Positions 35,058 through 46,450 of a stretch of DNA of 64,000 nucleotides are shown here, piece by piece. The position numbers were made by a program, and so were the translations under genes. The stretch comes from Procambarus clarkii. Lineage: Eukaryota; Arthropoda; Malacostraca; Decapoda; Cambaridae. The stretch spans positions 1,710,962 to 1,774,961 of the forward strand of contig NC_091188.1 in the NCBI RefSeq assembly GCF_040958095.1. The letters run 5' to 3'. The notes below the pieces were generated by a model. That model made no database searches, was not told the DNA's origin, and saw only the letters and a program-made list of their open reading frames with translations. The stretch's first letter is position 1. Each line of letters begins with the position of its first letter.

Positions 35058-35640
35058 GAGAGAGAGAGAGAGGGGAGAGAGGTGAGAGAGTGAGAGAGAG
35101 GGGGGGGGAGAGGTGAGAGAGTGAGTTACAAAACCCTAATAATCATTCTAACAAGACACAGGAAGGCGAGTGATACACACCCAAGGTGACACAGGCTACG
35201 TGAAGGTGACACATAAAGTGACACACCAGCAAAAGGAAGATATATAACAACAGTAGGCAACATAAGAGGATAGTGAGGTGTGTTGCCAGTCAGGAACATG
35301 ATGACAGTGACGATGATTGTGAGAGAGGAGGAATAGAGGGGAAGAGATAAAGGGTGAAGATGAGTAAGAGAAATGCAGCACAATTAGAGGAGCGCCGGAG
35401 ACCGCACAGACACAACACATAACCCTCACAAGGACACGAGGACGAGGGCTGGTGAGAGGTGAGGAAGAGAGGAAGAGGAGGGGGGAAGAGAGAGGTGAGG
35501 AACACGGGAGAGAGAGAGGGTGATAGGAGAGATGGGAACGGTGAGAGAGGGGGTGCTAGGGGATGAGAGGTGAGGTAGAAGCCCAGGAGAGAGAGAGAGA
35601 GAGGGGGGGTGTGGGGGGAGGGAGAGGGGTTTGTGAAAGG
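35058..35640. repeat. Purine-rich (GA-rich) region
   Basis: Long plus-strand stretches are mostly A and G (gagagagagag, ggggaagagagaggtgagg). Frames on the minus strand here are composition artefacts. Confidence 0.75.
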
Positions 35641-36134
35641 TGATGTAGGAGGTGGCTGGGCCCCCTGGCGGCCAGGGCAGGATTTAGTAGTCAGGGCACT
35701 GATCCGGGCGTCACATGGGTGGAGTCCAGTGATAGGAGAAGCCAGTTAGTTGGCAACGCTCATAACTTGATAGTTTTACTCGCCTCTAGACACACTCATC
35801 ATCCCCCCCCATGCACCCCCCTACCTCCCCCCTCTCCCTTACCCCCCCCCAACTACCCTCCCCCCCCTGTTCTTCCTCCTACTGCTTATGCCCCTGCACC
35901 TTATGCTCCTGCTTTTCAGATGGTGGTGAGTGTAGTGATTGTGGTGAGTGGTGATGAGTGTGGTGGTGAGTGTGGTGATTGTGGTGAGTAGTGAAGAGTG
36001 TGGTGAGTGGTGATGAGTGTGTTCTTCAGCTACTGCTCACGACAGGCATTGCAATAAAGTATTTTGTTTTGATTTTGTGGTAATTTTATGCACAAGTGAA
36101 CAACTTACTGATAATTGTGGGCTTTGTGGTGAGA

Positions 36135-36136
<2 letters not shown>

Positions 36137-36204
<68 letters not shown>
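36137..36204. repeat. (GA)n microsatellite
   Basis: Uninterrupted GA tract. Confidence 0.97.
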
Positions 36205-36206
<2 letters not shown>

Positions 36207-36298
36207 CATTCAGAAAAATAGAGGCAGACAAAAATAATTAGGGATAGACAGACATAAACAGACAGGCACACAAACATAATATGAGAGAAGATAGGAAA

Positions 36299-36356
<58 letters not shown>
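36299..36356. repeat. (AC)n microsatellite
   Basis: Uninterrupted AC tract. Confidence 0.96.
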
Positions 36357-36359
<3 letters not shown>

Positions 36360-36747
36360 GTTAAAGCCAATAATGGTCAATACAGAGAATATTGGTCACC
36401 GGCTCCACTTCAAATCCTCTTGACGTAAAATCAAAAATTGAAAAATCTAAATTTTCTCCCTCATAACACTCCATTTTCCTCTGGCTCACACTCCAGGAGA
36501 GACAAATTCATTGTTTATTCAAAGGCTATATACATGATATAAGGAGTCACATTAAAGCTTATATCACGGACTGGTAATTCGAATGCTTCATAAACACCCT
36601 AACGCACACTCCCCTCACGCCGATCACGCTCAACAGATGGCGCCAGTGACATCCGTCTCTTCTCATTTTCTTTGATCACGTCAACCTTTTTGTGTACAAA
36701 AATGTCAAGAGTTCTCACCATCAGCTGGAACAATTGTGATACATTAA

Positions 36748-37172
36748 ATAGGGGATTACTATTTAATTTATCACAATAGGGGGATTACTATTTAATTTAT
36801 CACAATAGGGGGATTACTATTTAATTTATCACAGTAGGGGATTACTATTTAATTTATCACAATAGGGGGATTACTATTTAATTTATCACAATAGGGGGAT
36901 TACTATTTAATTTATCACAATAGGGGATTACTATTTAATTTATCACAATAGGGGGATTACTATTTAATTTATCACAATAGGGGGATTACTATTTAATTTA
37001 TCACAATAGGGGATTACTATTTAATTTATCACAATAGGGGGATTACTATTTAATTTATCACAATAGGGGATTACTATTTAATTTATCACAATAGGGGGAT
37101 TACTATTTTATTTATCACAATAGGGGGATTACTATTTTATTTATCACAATAGGGGATTACTATTTAATTTAT
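36748..37172. repeat. 29/30-bp AT-rich minisatellite, about 14 units
   Basis: The unit is ggggattactatttaatttat plus cacaatag. Length alternates through one extra G, and two units near the end carry attttattt instead of atttaattt. Confidence 0.95.
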
Positions 37173-37439
37173 CTATTTAACTTAAGTGGGATTTAACCCT
37201 TTTATACAAGTTCGATGTTTCATATTTGTCGACCTTTTTTTTCAATTTTTAACCTGTAAATAAAAGCCTTTATATTGTTAGTTTAAACATAAGGTTAATA
37301 AATATTTCTTCAAGTATTTTGTTAATATCCAACATGTCATCATGCTAGGCTCGTCTAAGCGGCAGCCGACCCTAAACATCATTCATCAAATTTATCAACT
37401 GTGTATAAATAATCAATTTTGTTTTCTGATAGAAAAAAA

Positions 37440-38105
37440 TGAAGCCCACCAAATCTCCGGGGTACAAAGTACTTTCCAGGGTGCTTAAAGACTAATAAGA
37501 AGAGCCTAGTGATCCCTTGTCCTACGTGGTTATTAAATCATTAGGGGGTCGAACCGGAATCGTCGAAGGTTGCTAATGTGGTGCCGACTTTATGAAGGGA
37601 GACAGATCACTTGTGTGACAGTATCTTCCAAGCAGCTTAATGTCTTTTGTAGGGAAATTGGTTGAATCGATCATCTTAAAAAGCCATTAATCCCCACTGA
37701 TCTTGAAACCCTCAGATTAATAAAGAATTCACAACATGGTTATACAATGAGCCGCTCGTGCTTAGCAAATTTACTCTTATTCATTTCTAGTATATTTCAG
37801 GCTGTTGATAGTGGAAATATTGCAACATGCTATATCATGACTTTAATAAAACCTTTGATAATGTATCTTATGAGAAGTTGATGAGAAAGTTAGAGGTATG
37901 TGGTATTAGCAGGGAGGGAGAGACTGACCTAAGGTGGATTAGGCTGTGGTTATTTAAAAGAAAACTGAGAGAATTGCCATAAATAGATCACAACCGACTT
38001 GAGAATGGTCCAGGACGGACCGAAACGTCGTTCGTCGTCCGTTTACTTTCTAGTGTGTGGTTTGGTCAACTTACCATAAATGGAGTTATATCCATATATA
38101 TATAT
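37440..38105 (+). pseudogene. Old LINE reverse transcriptase remnant split by a fold-back retroposon
   Basis: It carries recognisable blocks: ANVVPT, the QHGYTMSRSC finger region, DFNKTFDNVSYEKLMRKLEV (motif A) and INGVIS after the insertion at 37988-38073. Many stops and shifts mark it as old. Confidence 0.7.
37988..38073 (+). mobile_element. Fold-back retroposon, copy 5 (single arm, 86 bp)
   Basis: Only the right arm is present (cgacttgagaatggtccagg to gtgtgtggtttggtcaac). Flanking 11-bp duplications, ccataaataga and ccataaatgga, differ at one base. The surrounding LINE reading frame resumes after the insertion (INGVIS). Confidence 0.85.
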
Positions 38106-38113
38106 ATATATAT

Positions 38114-38311
38114 CAAGCTGACTCCATACACAGTTTCAAATGTAGATATGATAGAGCCCAGTAGGCTCAGGAATCTGTACTCCAGTTGATTGACAGTTGA
38201 GAGGCGGGACCAAAGAGCCAAAGCTCAACCCCCGCAAGCACAAATATGTGAGTACACACACACACCCGGACCAAAGAGCCAAAGCTCAACCCCCGCAAGC
38301 ACAATTAGGTG

Positions 38312-38315
<4 letters not shown>
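38114..38315 (+). mobile_element. LINE 3' end with duplicated tail running into (AC)n
   Basis: It matches 54664-54805 of the intact LINE, including the last codons (SIHSFKCRYDRAQ). The last ~60 bases (accaaagagccaaagctcaa ... gtgagtacac) occur twice in tandem. The copy then continues into (AC)n at 38316-38406. Confidence 0.82.

Positions 38316-38406
<91 letters not shown>
38316..38406. repeat. (AC)n microsatellite at a LINE 3' end
   Basis: Directly continues the LINE tail ggtgagtacac. Confidence 0.97.
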
Positions 38407-38408
<2 letters not shown>

Positions 38409-38904
38409 AAATCCTCAAGGTGGCAACTCACCCTGACACCCACAATTAAACAGGCAGACAAGTCATAACAACTGGAGGCTTACGACTCTCTCATGAGTGC
38501 ATAATGTACTCAGATGGGCGAGGAGAGCCGAGGAGAGAGAGACCTGACCCTCCACACCTACTGTGGAGGAGCACTAGAGGAGTGGAGTGGAGAGTGAATG
38601 TAGTGTGTCGTGACGACCTTACTAACGTCTCCAACATCACCAAATACAACAACAATATGCAACTACCAACCACGCACCGTTAGCCTCCACGTTGTCAGTC
38701 ACTCACTCACTCACTAAGCCACTCCAGACTCACCGTATTCCTTCGTCTCACGACCCCAAAGATGGAACTGAAACTCGTAATTGCAACACGTAAATCCCAT
38801 GCAATTCTTTTGACCTAATATGTATTATAATGTATTCAGACTTGCATATACATCTCCAGCCTCCTGATGTATTAAACTAACTCTCTATTAGTGTCTACCA
38901 TACA

Positions 38905-39095
38905 CGCGGTCTCGTAGCACAGTTGGCTACGGTCTCGGCTCACAAACGGGGGATTCCTGGTTCGATTCCCGTGCGGGACAGAAATGTTTTAGACACGATT
39001 TCTTTCACCTAATACCTCTGTTCACCTAGCAGTAAACAGCTATCGCAGGAGTTGGGTAAATGTTGTGGGGGGTTACATCCTGGGGGGACATTAGT
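38905..39095 (+). mobile_element. tRNA-derived SINE, related body but different tRNA head
   Basis: The head gcggtctcgtagcacagttg and the B box GGTTCGATTCCCG look like a different tRNA. The body (tttctttcacctaatacctc, cacctagcagtaaacag) matches family A. This is probably a sister SINE family or a head exchange. It does not fold as an intact tRNA gene by eye. Confidence 0.65.
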
Positions 39096-39346
39096 AGTTT
39101 GATCTGGGGGGGTAGGGGGGGGATGAGACATGGCATGTGTATACCAATGGGCCCAAGAGCCGGAGTCCAACATGAGCTGAGACCCCTGGAGCTAGTATTC
39201 GTGAACTAGCTACTCATTTTCGTTATACAAAGTGTATAACATAGGGAGCAAGTGATATGATCTTGCAAGTAATCTCTCTTGCTCCCTATATGTAATATAG
39301 GGAGCAAGAGAGGGAGCTCCCTATATGTAATATAGGGAGCAAGAGA

Positions 39347-40087
39347 GACACACAAGTCAGCGCCGTCAGCAGCGAAAGAGACACACAAGTCAGCGCCGTC
39401 AGCAGCGAGAGAGAGACAAGTCAGCGCCGTCAGCAGCGAGAGAGACACACAAGTCAGCGCCGTCAGCAGCGAGAGAGAGACAAGTCAGCGCCGTCAGCAG
39501 CGAGAGAGACACACAAGTCAGCGCCGTCAGCAGCGAGAGACACAAGTCAGCGCCGTCAGCAGCGAGAGAGAGACAAGTCAGCGCCGTCAGCAGCGAGAGA
39601 GAGACAAGTCAGCGCCGTCAGCAGCGAGAGAGACACACAAGTCAGCGCCGTCAGCAGCGAGAGACACAAGTCAGCGCCGTCAGCAGCGAGAGAGACACAA
39701 GTCAGCGCCGTCAGCAGCGAGAGAGACACAAGTCAGCGCCGTCAGCAGCGAGAGAGAGACAAGTCAGCGCCGTCAGCAGCGAGAGAGACACACAAGTCAG
39801 CGCCGTCAGCAGCGAGAGAGACACACAAGTCAGCGCCGTCAGCAGCGAGAGAGAGACACACAAGTCAGCGCCGTCAGCAGCGAGAGAGAGACACAAGTCA
39901 GCGCCGTCAGCAGCGAGAGAGAGACAAGTCAGCGCCGTCAGCAGCGAGAGACACAAGTCAGCGCCGTCAGCAGCGAGAGAGACACACAAGTCAGCGCCGT
40001 CAGCAGCGAGAGAGACACAAGTCAGCGCCGTCAGCAGCGAGAGAGAGACACACAAGTCAGCGCCGTCAGCAGCGAGAGAGAGACACA
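39347..40087. repeat. Composite satellite: 22-bp core with variable GA/CA spacers, about 24 units
   Basis: A constant core caagtcagcgccgtcagcag plus cg is separated by (AG)n(AC)n spacers of about 5-14 bases. The core hardly varies while the spacers change length from unit to unit. Open minus-strand frames (Ala-Asp-Gly-Ala repeats) follow from the array. Confidence 0.94.
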
Positions 40088-40089
40088 CG

Positions 40090-41065
40090 TGGACACGACA
40101 AAGTCAGCCAGGATGATGAAAGCGATAAGGAAGGGCAGCTGCTCCCAGCACAAAGCTCCAGGAGGAAGCAGCCAGCGAATTAACTCCCGGAAATGTATAA
40201 GTCACCAAGTAAGTCCAAATGCGTAGCAGAATTATGGTAATAGAGAAATTATCTGATAAAACGAAGAATAAGAACGGAATTGTGTGTGTGTATGAGAGAG
40301 AGAGAAAGAGATGAGGGTTTATGATATTGTATTTAGAAAGCAAGCATTAATACTCAAAACGCTCGCACGCACGCACGCCAATTAAACAGTTAAACACACT
40401 AAGCAATTCACAGACTGAAGTAGTAACTACCGTTGGTAACAGAGTGCACAGACCGTTGTCACCTAACCAAAGACTCCTTAACCTAACCACTCAAGCCAAC
40501 ATAAAATTAACCAAACTGCATAGCCTAATCAAGCCACCTAACCCATCGACCCCCACCTAGCCTAACAAACGCATCCGTCACCCACCAAATCTCATTACCT
40601 AACGAAGCCACCTAGGCTACAAATGACGATTCAGTTGGCTCAATATTTTATTTCGTGGCCTGATTTCGTAGCCTGATTTCGTGGAGTCAAGCATATTGTT
40701 CTGAGTGGCGTCAACGTTCACCAGAATATTCGGTACATTCGCTAGTTCACTAAGAGAAAGTGTCCGCAATGTGTCTACGTAGCGTGATCGCTACTAACGG
40801 TGGTCGCTAGAGACAGCAGTCTCTAAATGCGATGGACACTAAAGATAGTGGCTCACAGGAAATATATATTTTTTTGTATATATAAATTTCAATGTCTTAC
40901 CTGACCTGACACACTCAGACGCCGGTAAACAGCACTCAAATTTTTTTTTGAGTGTTTTGAGTCACTCACACACCCAAAGTTTTGTTTGGGTGTGAGTGTC
41001 GCGTGATCCACGAATTGTGTTTGTGGGTAGGGGTATGCTTCCTACACTCACATACACTAAACAGT
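40090..41065. other. Unique non-coding stretch
   Basis: Contains many cctaac-type words between 40460 and 40620 but no regular array. No gene is visible. Confidence 0.5.
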
Positions 41066-41066
41066 C

Positions 41067-41067
<1 letters not shown>

Positions 41068-41116
<49 letters not shown>
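41068..41116. repeat. (GT)n microsatellite
   Basis: Uninterrupted GT tract. Confidence 0.96.
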
Positions 41117-41118
<2 letters not shown>

Positions 41119-41324
41119 ACGACAGTGGGACGCTGACGGAGAAAGAGAGGTGAATGCTTGTTGCGTCAGACAGGATCACACGTATTGAATTTTTATGTCA
41201 ATTATGAACGCAAGTACTAGCTTTTGCTTTGGTCAAAAACGGACGTACTTTAGAAATGTTGTATCATTCAGGGACGCAGGGAGGAATACAGCAGAGCCTG
41301 CTGGATGTTGTTATTGTTGTTGTT

Positions 41325-41392
41325 TAAGATTCGCTACCTGGAACAAAAAGTTCCAAGCAGCACGGGCTATGGTGAGCCCGTAGTAGCTGGTA
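41325..41392 (+). repeat. Two-hairpin dispersed repeat copy
   Basis: It reads aagattcgctacctggaac, loop aaaaa, gttccaagcagc, then the second hairpin. Confidence 0.75.
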
Positions 41393-41850
41393 ACTTACCC
41401 AGGGGGCGTTATGTCTAATGCAACAATGTCTACAAACGTGTACATTTGTACCATAAAGTAGACATGCCTCTACCTCTACTTTATTATAAACTTAATAATT
41501 CAAGAGCAACACAGGTATAGACGGAAAAATGCATGTTTTAACAATTTAATTAAAAGTTCTACGACAAGATTTCCTAAATACTAGAAACAAAAAACACAAT
41601 CCTGAATTGCTTGGAAATCATTGAATACCTAACAGACATAAAACAAATGGTCATTGTCACAAGTGGTGTCGAGCTTGAAGGGACGTGACAAGGAAGTGAA
41701 TTAAAATGTAAAAACTGAGGATAATTGCAAAGAATGACAGGAAGAGCTTAACAAACTCCAGCCAAAGGTAGAGACATGGCCGCTACTAGAGTTCAAACCC
41801 AGCAACGGAAGATAAAGAAACTGGTAAAGGGAGACAGGAGACAGAAATAT

Positions 41851-42006
41851 GTTGACCAGACCACACACTAGAAAGTGAAGGGACGACGACGTTTCGGTCC
41901 GTCCTGGACCATTCTCAAGTCATCATTCTCAAGCCGGCTTGAGAATGGTCCAGGACGGACCGAAACGACGTCGTCTCTTCACTTTCTAGTGTGTGTGGTC
42001 TGGCCA
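41851..42006 (+). mobile_element. Fold-back retroposon, copy 6
   Basis: Both arms are present and meet at ctcaagtcatcattctcaag. The unique tail is missing. The flanks (acagaaatat and catcagaaagaata) suggest but do not prove a target duplication. Confidence 0.75.
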
Positions 42007-42320
42007 TCAGAAAGAATAAATCACTTGAAAGTGAATGCAATTTCAGCATTAACCTTGCAACAGTGTGTGGCAGGGACGTAAATGTGGATGTATATTTGTT
42101 TTGTGTAAGAAAGGGAGAGTTTGTGAACGAAAGAAAGTATTAAAGGACGAGTGACAGCGAAGAGAGAGAGAGAGAGAGAGTGTGAGGGTGGTGTGAGCTA
42201 ATAAGAGGGGGAGAGTGTGGGGGGACAGGGAGAGTAGGGTGAGAGGGGTAGCTACGACCCAGGAAGTAGACGACACCCTGACATACGACTCTATAGTACC
42301 ATGTTAAGAGAGCGCAGCCG

Positions 42321-42321
<1 letters not shown>

Positions 42322-42410
<89 letters not shown>
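42322..42410. repeat. (AC)n microsatellite
   Basis: Uninterrupted AC tract of about 90 bases. Confidence 0.97.
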
Positions 42411-42411
<1 letters not shown>

Positions 42412-42681
42412 ATAAGCCGCCCCCGGGACTAACTACCTAGCCACTGAGCCGTAATGTGAAGCAGAACATCAGAGCTAATAGCTCTCCATTATCTTGTTAC
42501 CGCCAGTCACCGCCTCCACTGATAAATATCACCCACTGGGGAGAGAAACAACAACATAAAAACCCACCCACTGATCTGCATGGCTGCGGGAAGGCCAGTG
42601 GCTCTGAGTGGCCTGAAACCCGTCCTCGAAGTTCAAGCACCTGAATGGCCACGCTTGAGACACGCGTATATAGGTAGTATA

Positions 42682-42926
42682 GGGAGCCGGTCGGCCGAGC
42701 GGACAGCACGCTGGTCTTGTGATCCTGGGTTCGATCCCAGGCGCCGGCGAGAAACAATGGGCAGAGTTTCTTTCACCCCCTATGCCCCCTGTTACCTAGC
42801 AGTAAAATAGGTACCTGGGTGTTAGTCAGCTGTCACGGGCTGCTTCCTGGGGGGTGGAGGCCTGGTCGAGGACCGGGCCACGGGGACACTAAAGCCCCAA
42901 AATCATCTCAAGATAACCTCAAGATA
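42682..42926 (+). mobile_element. tRNA-derived SINE (family A), full length
   Basis: It is nearly identical to the copy at 4957. The differences are an 8-base deletion just before the B box (GGTTCGATCCC at 42728-42738) and a duplicated tail unit (ctcaagataacctcaagata). High similarity between the copies suggests recent activity. Confidence 0.88.
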
Positions 42927-43589
42927 GGCAAAACAACACTTTTGTTTTTCACCAAAGGTTCATACCTACCTACCTTGAGGTTACCTACCTACCTCTATGG
43001 ATATTTATACCTGGATTCTTGACTATATGAAGAGTTGCATATGTGTCGAGAGTCAGGTGTGTGTGACACCACAGTCCCCATCTCGCAGGTCAGTCATACA
43101 GGGACAAGTGTTTAGTAGTCCTGTAGAAGAGGGTACCCGGCTCCACCCGGGTCTCTTCCTTCTTCTTTCCACCCTTGCTGCAAATGTCTTATTATTCAAC
43201 ATTTTCATCGTCGTGTAGAGAATGCTAAGGTGGAGGAGGAGGAGGGGTGTGGGGGTGTGGGGTGGAGCTGTCTGTTCCAGTGTGAGGTGTTGACAGTGTC
43301 GAGGGGTGGGGGTGTGGAGGGTTGAGACAGGTTGTCATCTTAGTGTGGAGGATTGTGGGAAGATGCCAGTGGACCTGTCACTCTTGTGGTACATGTTCTG
43401 GGTACGCGATTTCTTGAGAAGCACGAGTCCAGCTGCTCCCCACCTCTCCTCCCCTCCTCCTTCCCTTCTCCTTCTCCTGCCATTACCTCTCACTCCCCAA
43501 CAGTCTCGTTCAGGCCTACCAACCCCACTAGCCTCTCCCAGCTCCGTCAACCTCAACACAGGAGGCCGGCGGTTTGTCTAAGTTCCTCC

Positions 43590-44520
43590 TCATTTTTCAG
43601 ACTATTTTGTCAGCTGGAATTTGGACGGCGGCAATGTTATGGCATTTACGGCTTCGGCGGGTAGGCGGTTCCATGGGTTTATAACCCTGTGGAGTGAAAA
43701 AGAATCTCCAGTTTTCTGTTCTACATTGTGGCTTGTTGAGCCTGAGACCGTTGCTCCTTGTTTGTGTTACATCTGACCTTTTAGAAAAAAAGTAGTTTGG
43801 ATCATTATCCTACCAAATTGTTCGACGTTTTAAAAGATCCAATAAGATCAGCCTTGTCATTTCTAGTTTGAAGTGTCGTTAGCCGAGTGGCCCTCAACCG
43901 TGCCTGGTATGAGAGTTGAATTAGTTCTGGAATGAATTTTGTCACTCAAGGTTGAACTTTGTCCATAACAGATATGTCCTTATGAAGATCAGGTTTCCAT
44001 GCTTGGATGCAATAGACCAAATGGGGGATGTAATAGACCGCACCACAGATTTGTACAGATCAATCACCACCTTCCTTTTTTCTTGAAGTCAAAGGTTCTA
44101 TTCCTAGGGTTTGGCTGTGTTTGCAGACGATGAGTCACAATAACGTGGCTGAAGTATGTTGACCAGACCACACACTAGAAGGTGAAGGGACGACGACGTT
44201 TCGGTCCGTCCTGGACCATTCTCAAGTCGATTTGGCTGTATTTGTCATACTGGATCTCCTATATCTTGTGGAAACTTTCAATGATTAGTGTAGTCGGATT
44301 CCAAGGTTCCTTTCTTCATCAATATTGCAGTAAGGTAAAGATGATTTGGTAGTTGTGATGTGTACCGATATGTCCCATAATCAACGTCTTACAGGTTTTC
44401 TGTATTAAAAGTCATTTGCCAGACTTCTGACCATTTGTGCAGTTCATGTGAGGTAATATCATTTCCATTTCATTTTTTATCATAATTCATGGTGTCATCT
44501 ACAAATCTGATGATGTAGTG
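43590..44520 (-). pseudogene. Degraded CR1-like LINE C-terminal half, interrupted at 44124-44230
   Basis: Minus-strand pieces include VINPWNRLPAEAVNA (typical of the CR1 C-terminus) and GLRLNKPQCRTENW. Nearer the upstream end are NIDEERNLGIRLH-like and HKWSEVWQMTFNTENL-like blocks. The frame is shattered. Confidence 0.62.
44124..44230 (-). mobile_element. Fold-back retroposon, copy 7 (single arm plus tail, 107 bp)
   Basis: Read on the minus strand it starts in the middle of the palindrome and runs through the right arm to the unique tail, as a 5'-truncated copy would. Flanking 14-bp duplications tttggctgtgtttg and tttggctgtatttg differ at one base. It interrupts a LINE remnant. Confidence 0.82.
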
Positions 44521-44529
44521 TTGTGTTAA

Positions 44530-44823
44530 CAACCACTGGAGGGTTATTAAGGTCTAGTAATCTCTGGAGGGTTACAAAGGCCTCATAACCACTGGAGGGT
44601 TATTAAGTTCTATCAACCTCTGGAGGGTTATTAAGTTTTGTCAACCTCTGGAGGGTTATTAAGTTCTATCAACCTCTGAAGGGTTATTAAGCCCTATCAA
44701 CCTCTGGAGGGTTATTAAGTTCTATCAACCTCTGGAGGGTTATTAAGCCCTATCAACCTCTGGAGGGTTATTAAGCCCTATCAACCTCCGAAGGGTTATT
44801 AAGCCTTATCAACCTCTGGTTAC
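44530..44823. repeat. 28-bp tandem repeat derived from a dispersed repeat
   Basis: About ten units of aacctctggagggttattaa plus gttctatc. Single or few copies of the same sentence occur near 3580 (-), 12480 (+), 15985 (-) and 55525 (+). At several of these it is followed by aaccagcgagtatac or its complement. Confidence 0.88.
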
Positions 44824-44946
44824 TAAGCCTGTCGCAATGACTTACTGACCAACCATCATTTGGTCCTATAAGTAAACTCTAGGTGTAAATACACCAAAGA
44901 CATACTTACACTACACAGAAATCACAATAGCGTGATGCATCAAATG

Positions 44947-45064
44947 AACAAATCCCCAAGGGCCGTGATGAGGATTCGAACCTACATCTGAGAGGGTTGT
45001 GCAACGTCTGGGATCCTCTCAGACGTAGGTTCGAACCCTCATCACGACCCTTGTGGATTTGTTC
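44947..45064. mobile_element. Inverted pair of SINE family B halves (fold-back)
   Basis: Two arms of about 49 bases (44947-44995 and 45015-45064) are inverted copies with a few mismatches. Each contains a B box (ggttcgaaccc on the right arm). The loop is about 20 bases and itself holds part of the tRNA-like head (gcaacgtctgggatcctctc). Confidence 0.7.
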
Positions 45065-45248
45065 AGATACTTACACTTTTCAGTGTATTATACAGCTTCC
45101 ATATACTGACCTAACGAGCCGGTCCTTAAAGTAGGGTTTAAAACCTGAGATAAACACGTCTAATCTAACCTAGCCTAATCCTAACTCATCCTAACCCTAA
45201 CCAAACCCTCCAATTAACTAACATAAGAGATATAAGGGTGTGTGTGTC

Positions 45249-45286
45249 ACCTGTGTCACCCTCACTATACTGAGGGTGACACAGGT
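45249..45286. other. Perfect 16-bp inverted repeat with 6-base loop
   Basis: acctgtgtcaccctca and its complement are separated by ctatac. Confidence 0.8.
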
Positions 45287-45603
45287 TTTAGTGCCTATAA
45301 TTGTCCCTCGTGGGACGTGGACTATTGATTAGGCGAGTAGAGTGCCCCGAAGGTGAAGGTCAGGGTGGCACCTTGTGGCACACAGACGCAATGCTTCTCG
45401 TTTGCGCCCCTGTTGCATGCCAGTTGCGTCCTAATTGCGTCCCAGTTGCATGTCAGTTGCGTCCAGTTGCCAAAAGGCTTTTAATTTCCTCCTATTTATT
45501 TTCATTTTATCTTATGTTGTATTACGTCTTACCGAAGTGCAGGTACCGGGTGTGGCGAAGCTAAGTCAGATCAGGTTTGTTAAGAAGGCTAGAACATTTA
45601 ACC

Positions 45604-45740
<137 letters not shown>

Positions 45741-45754
45741 ATTTGACTTTCTGT

Positions 45755-45800
45755 ACACGACTTGAATGGTCGAGGACGGAGCGAAACTTCGTCACTTCCT
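45755..45800 (+). mobile_element. Diverged fragment of the fold-back retroposon
   Basis: The sequence cgacttgaatggtcgaggac followed by ggagcgaaacttcgtcac matches part of the right arm with several changes. It directly follows a (TA)n tract. Confidence 0.5.
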
Positions 45801-46039
45801 CTATTCCAGATGGGAGGGTTTTTTATACAGTAATTTAAACAAAAAAATTCACAAAATAGTTGCACATTTATAATTAGTTTACATAAAGATGTAAATGTTC
45901 ACAGTTTAATTTACCAGATCAGCATTTTCGTAGATCCCGTAATTCACACCCATACATGCTGAGGCTTTTATTATTGCAAAAACTTTACTTCCAACCAAAT
46001 ATCAAGATGATCACATTCACTTGTGATAAATGGTCGTGT

Positions 46040-46450
46040 CTTGACTTTCAGCTCTCTGGCAGCATCAGAAAAATCTACAAGTGGGTCCTTTGAGAATATG
46101 ACGTGACCCAGATGCCTTGCGAAATACTTTACTGGCATCTGTCTGCATAACTATTTTAGTCCAGAGTCTGGATGAAGCGGATGCCGCGAGCCAAACGTAC
46201 TTACAGTCTAACAAGATTAAATGTGAGGTTGTATTCAGCACTAAATATATTACACATCTGTTATTTTTGTCCACAGCTGTTAATTCTTTCGACAAGGACT
46301 CCAGATAGACATTAAATAACAAAGAACTAACATGAGTACCTTGTGTGACCCAACTTTTTAGTGGGAAGTTTTCAGAGAAGACATAACTCGATTCCCAGCT
46401 ACAGTGCATACCTGATAAGAAATATTTAAGTATCTACCAACTACAGGACA
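46040..46450 (-). pseudogene. Degraded LINE reverse transcriptase fragment
   Basis: The minus strand encodes WVTQGTHVSSLLFNVYLESL (motif B region), then LILLDCKYVWLAASASS (a decayed catalytic loop without an intact YADD) and a following RLWTKIVMQTDASKVFR. It probably belongs to the same family as 9890-10889. Confidence 0.65.

Noticed and set aside
38905-38985. Possible functional tRNA gene with a good B box
   Set aside because: The acceptor and anticodon stems do not pair convincingly and a SINE body follows directly.
39347-40087. Regular core-and-spacer array resembling a CRISPR
   Set aside because: Spacers are only GA/CA runs of about 5-14 bases and the genome is eukaryotic; it is a satellite.
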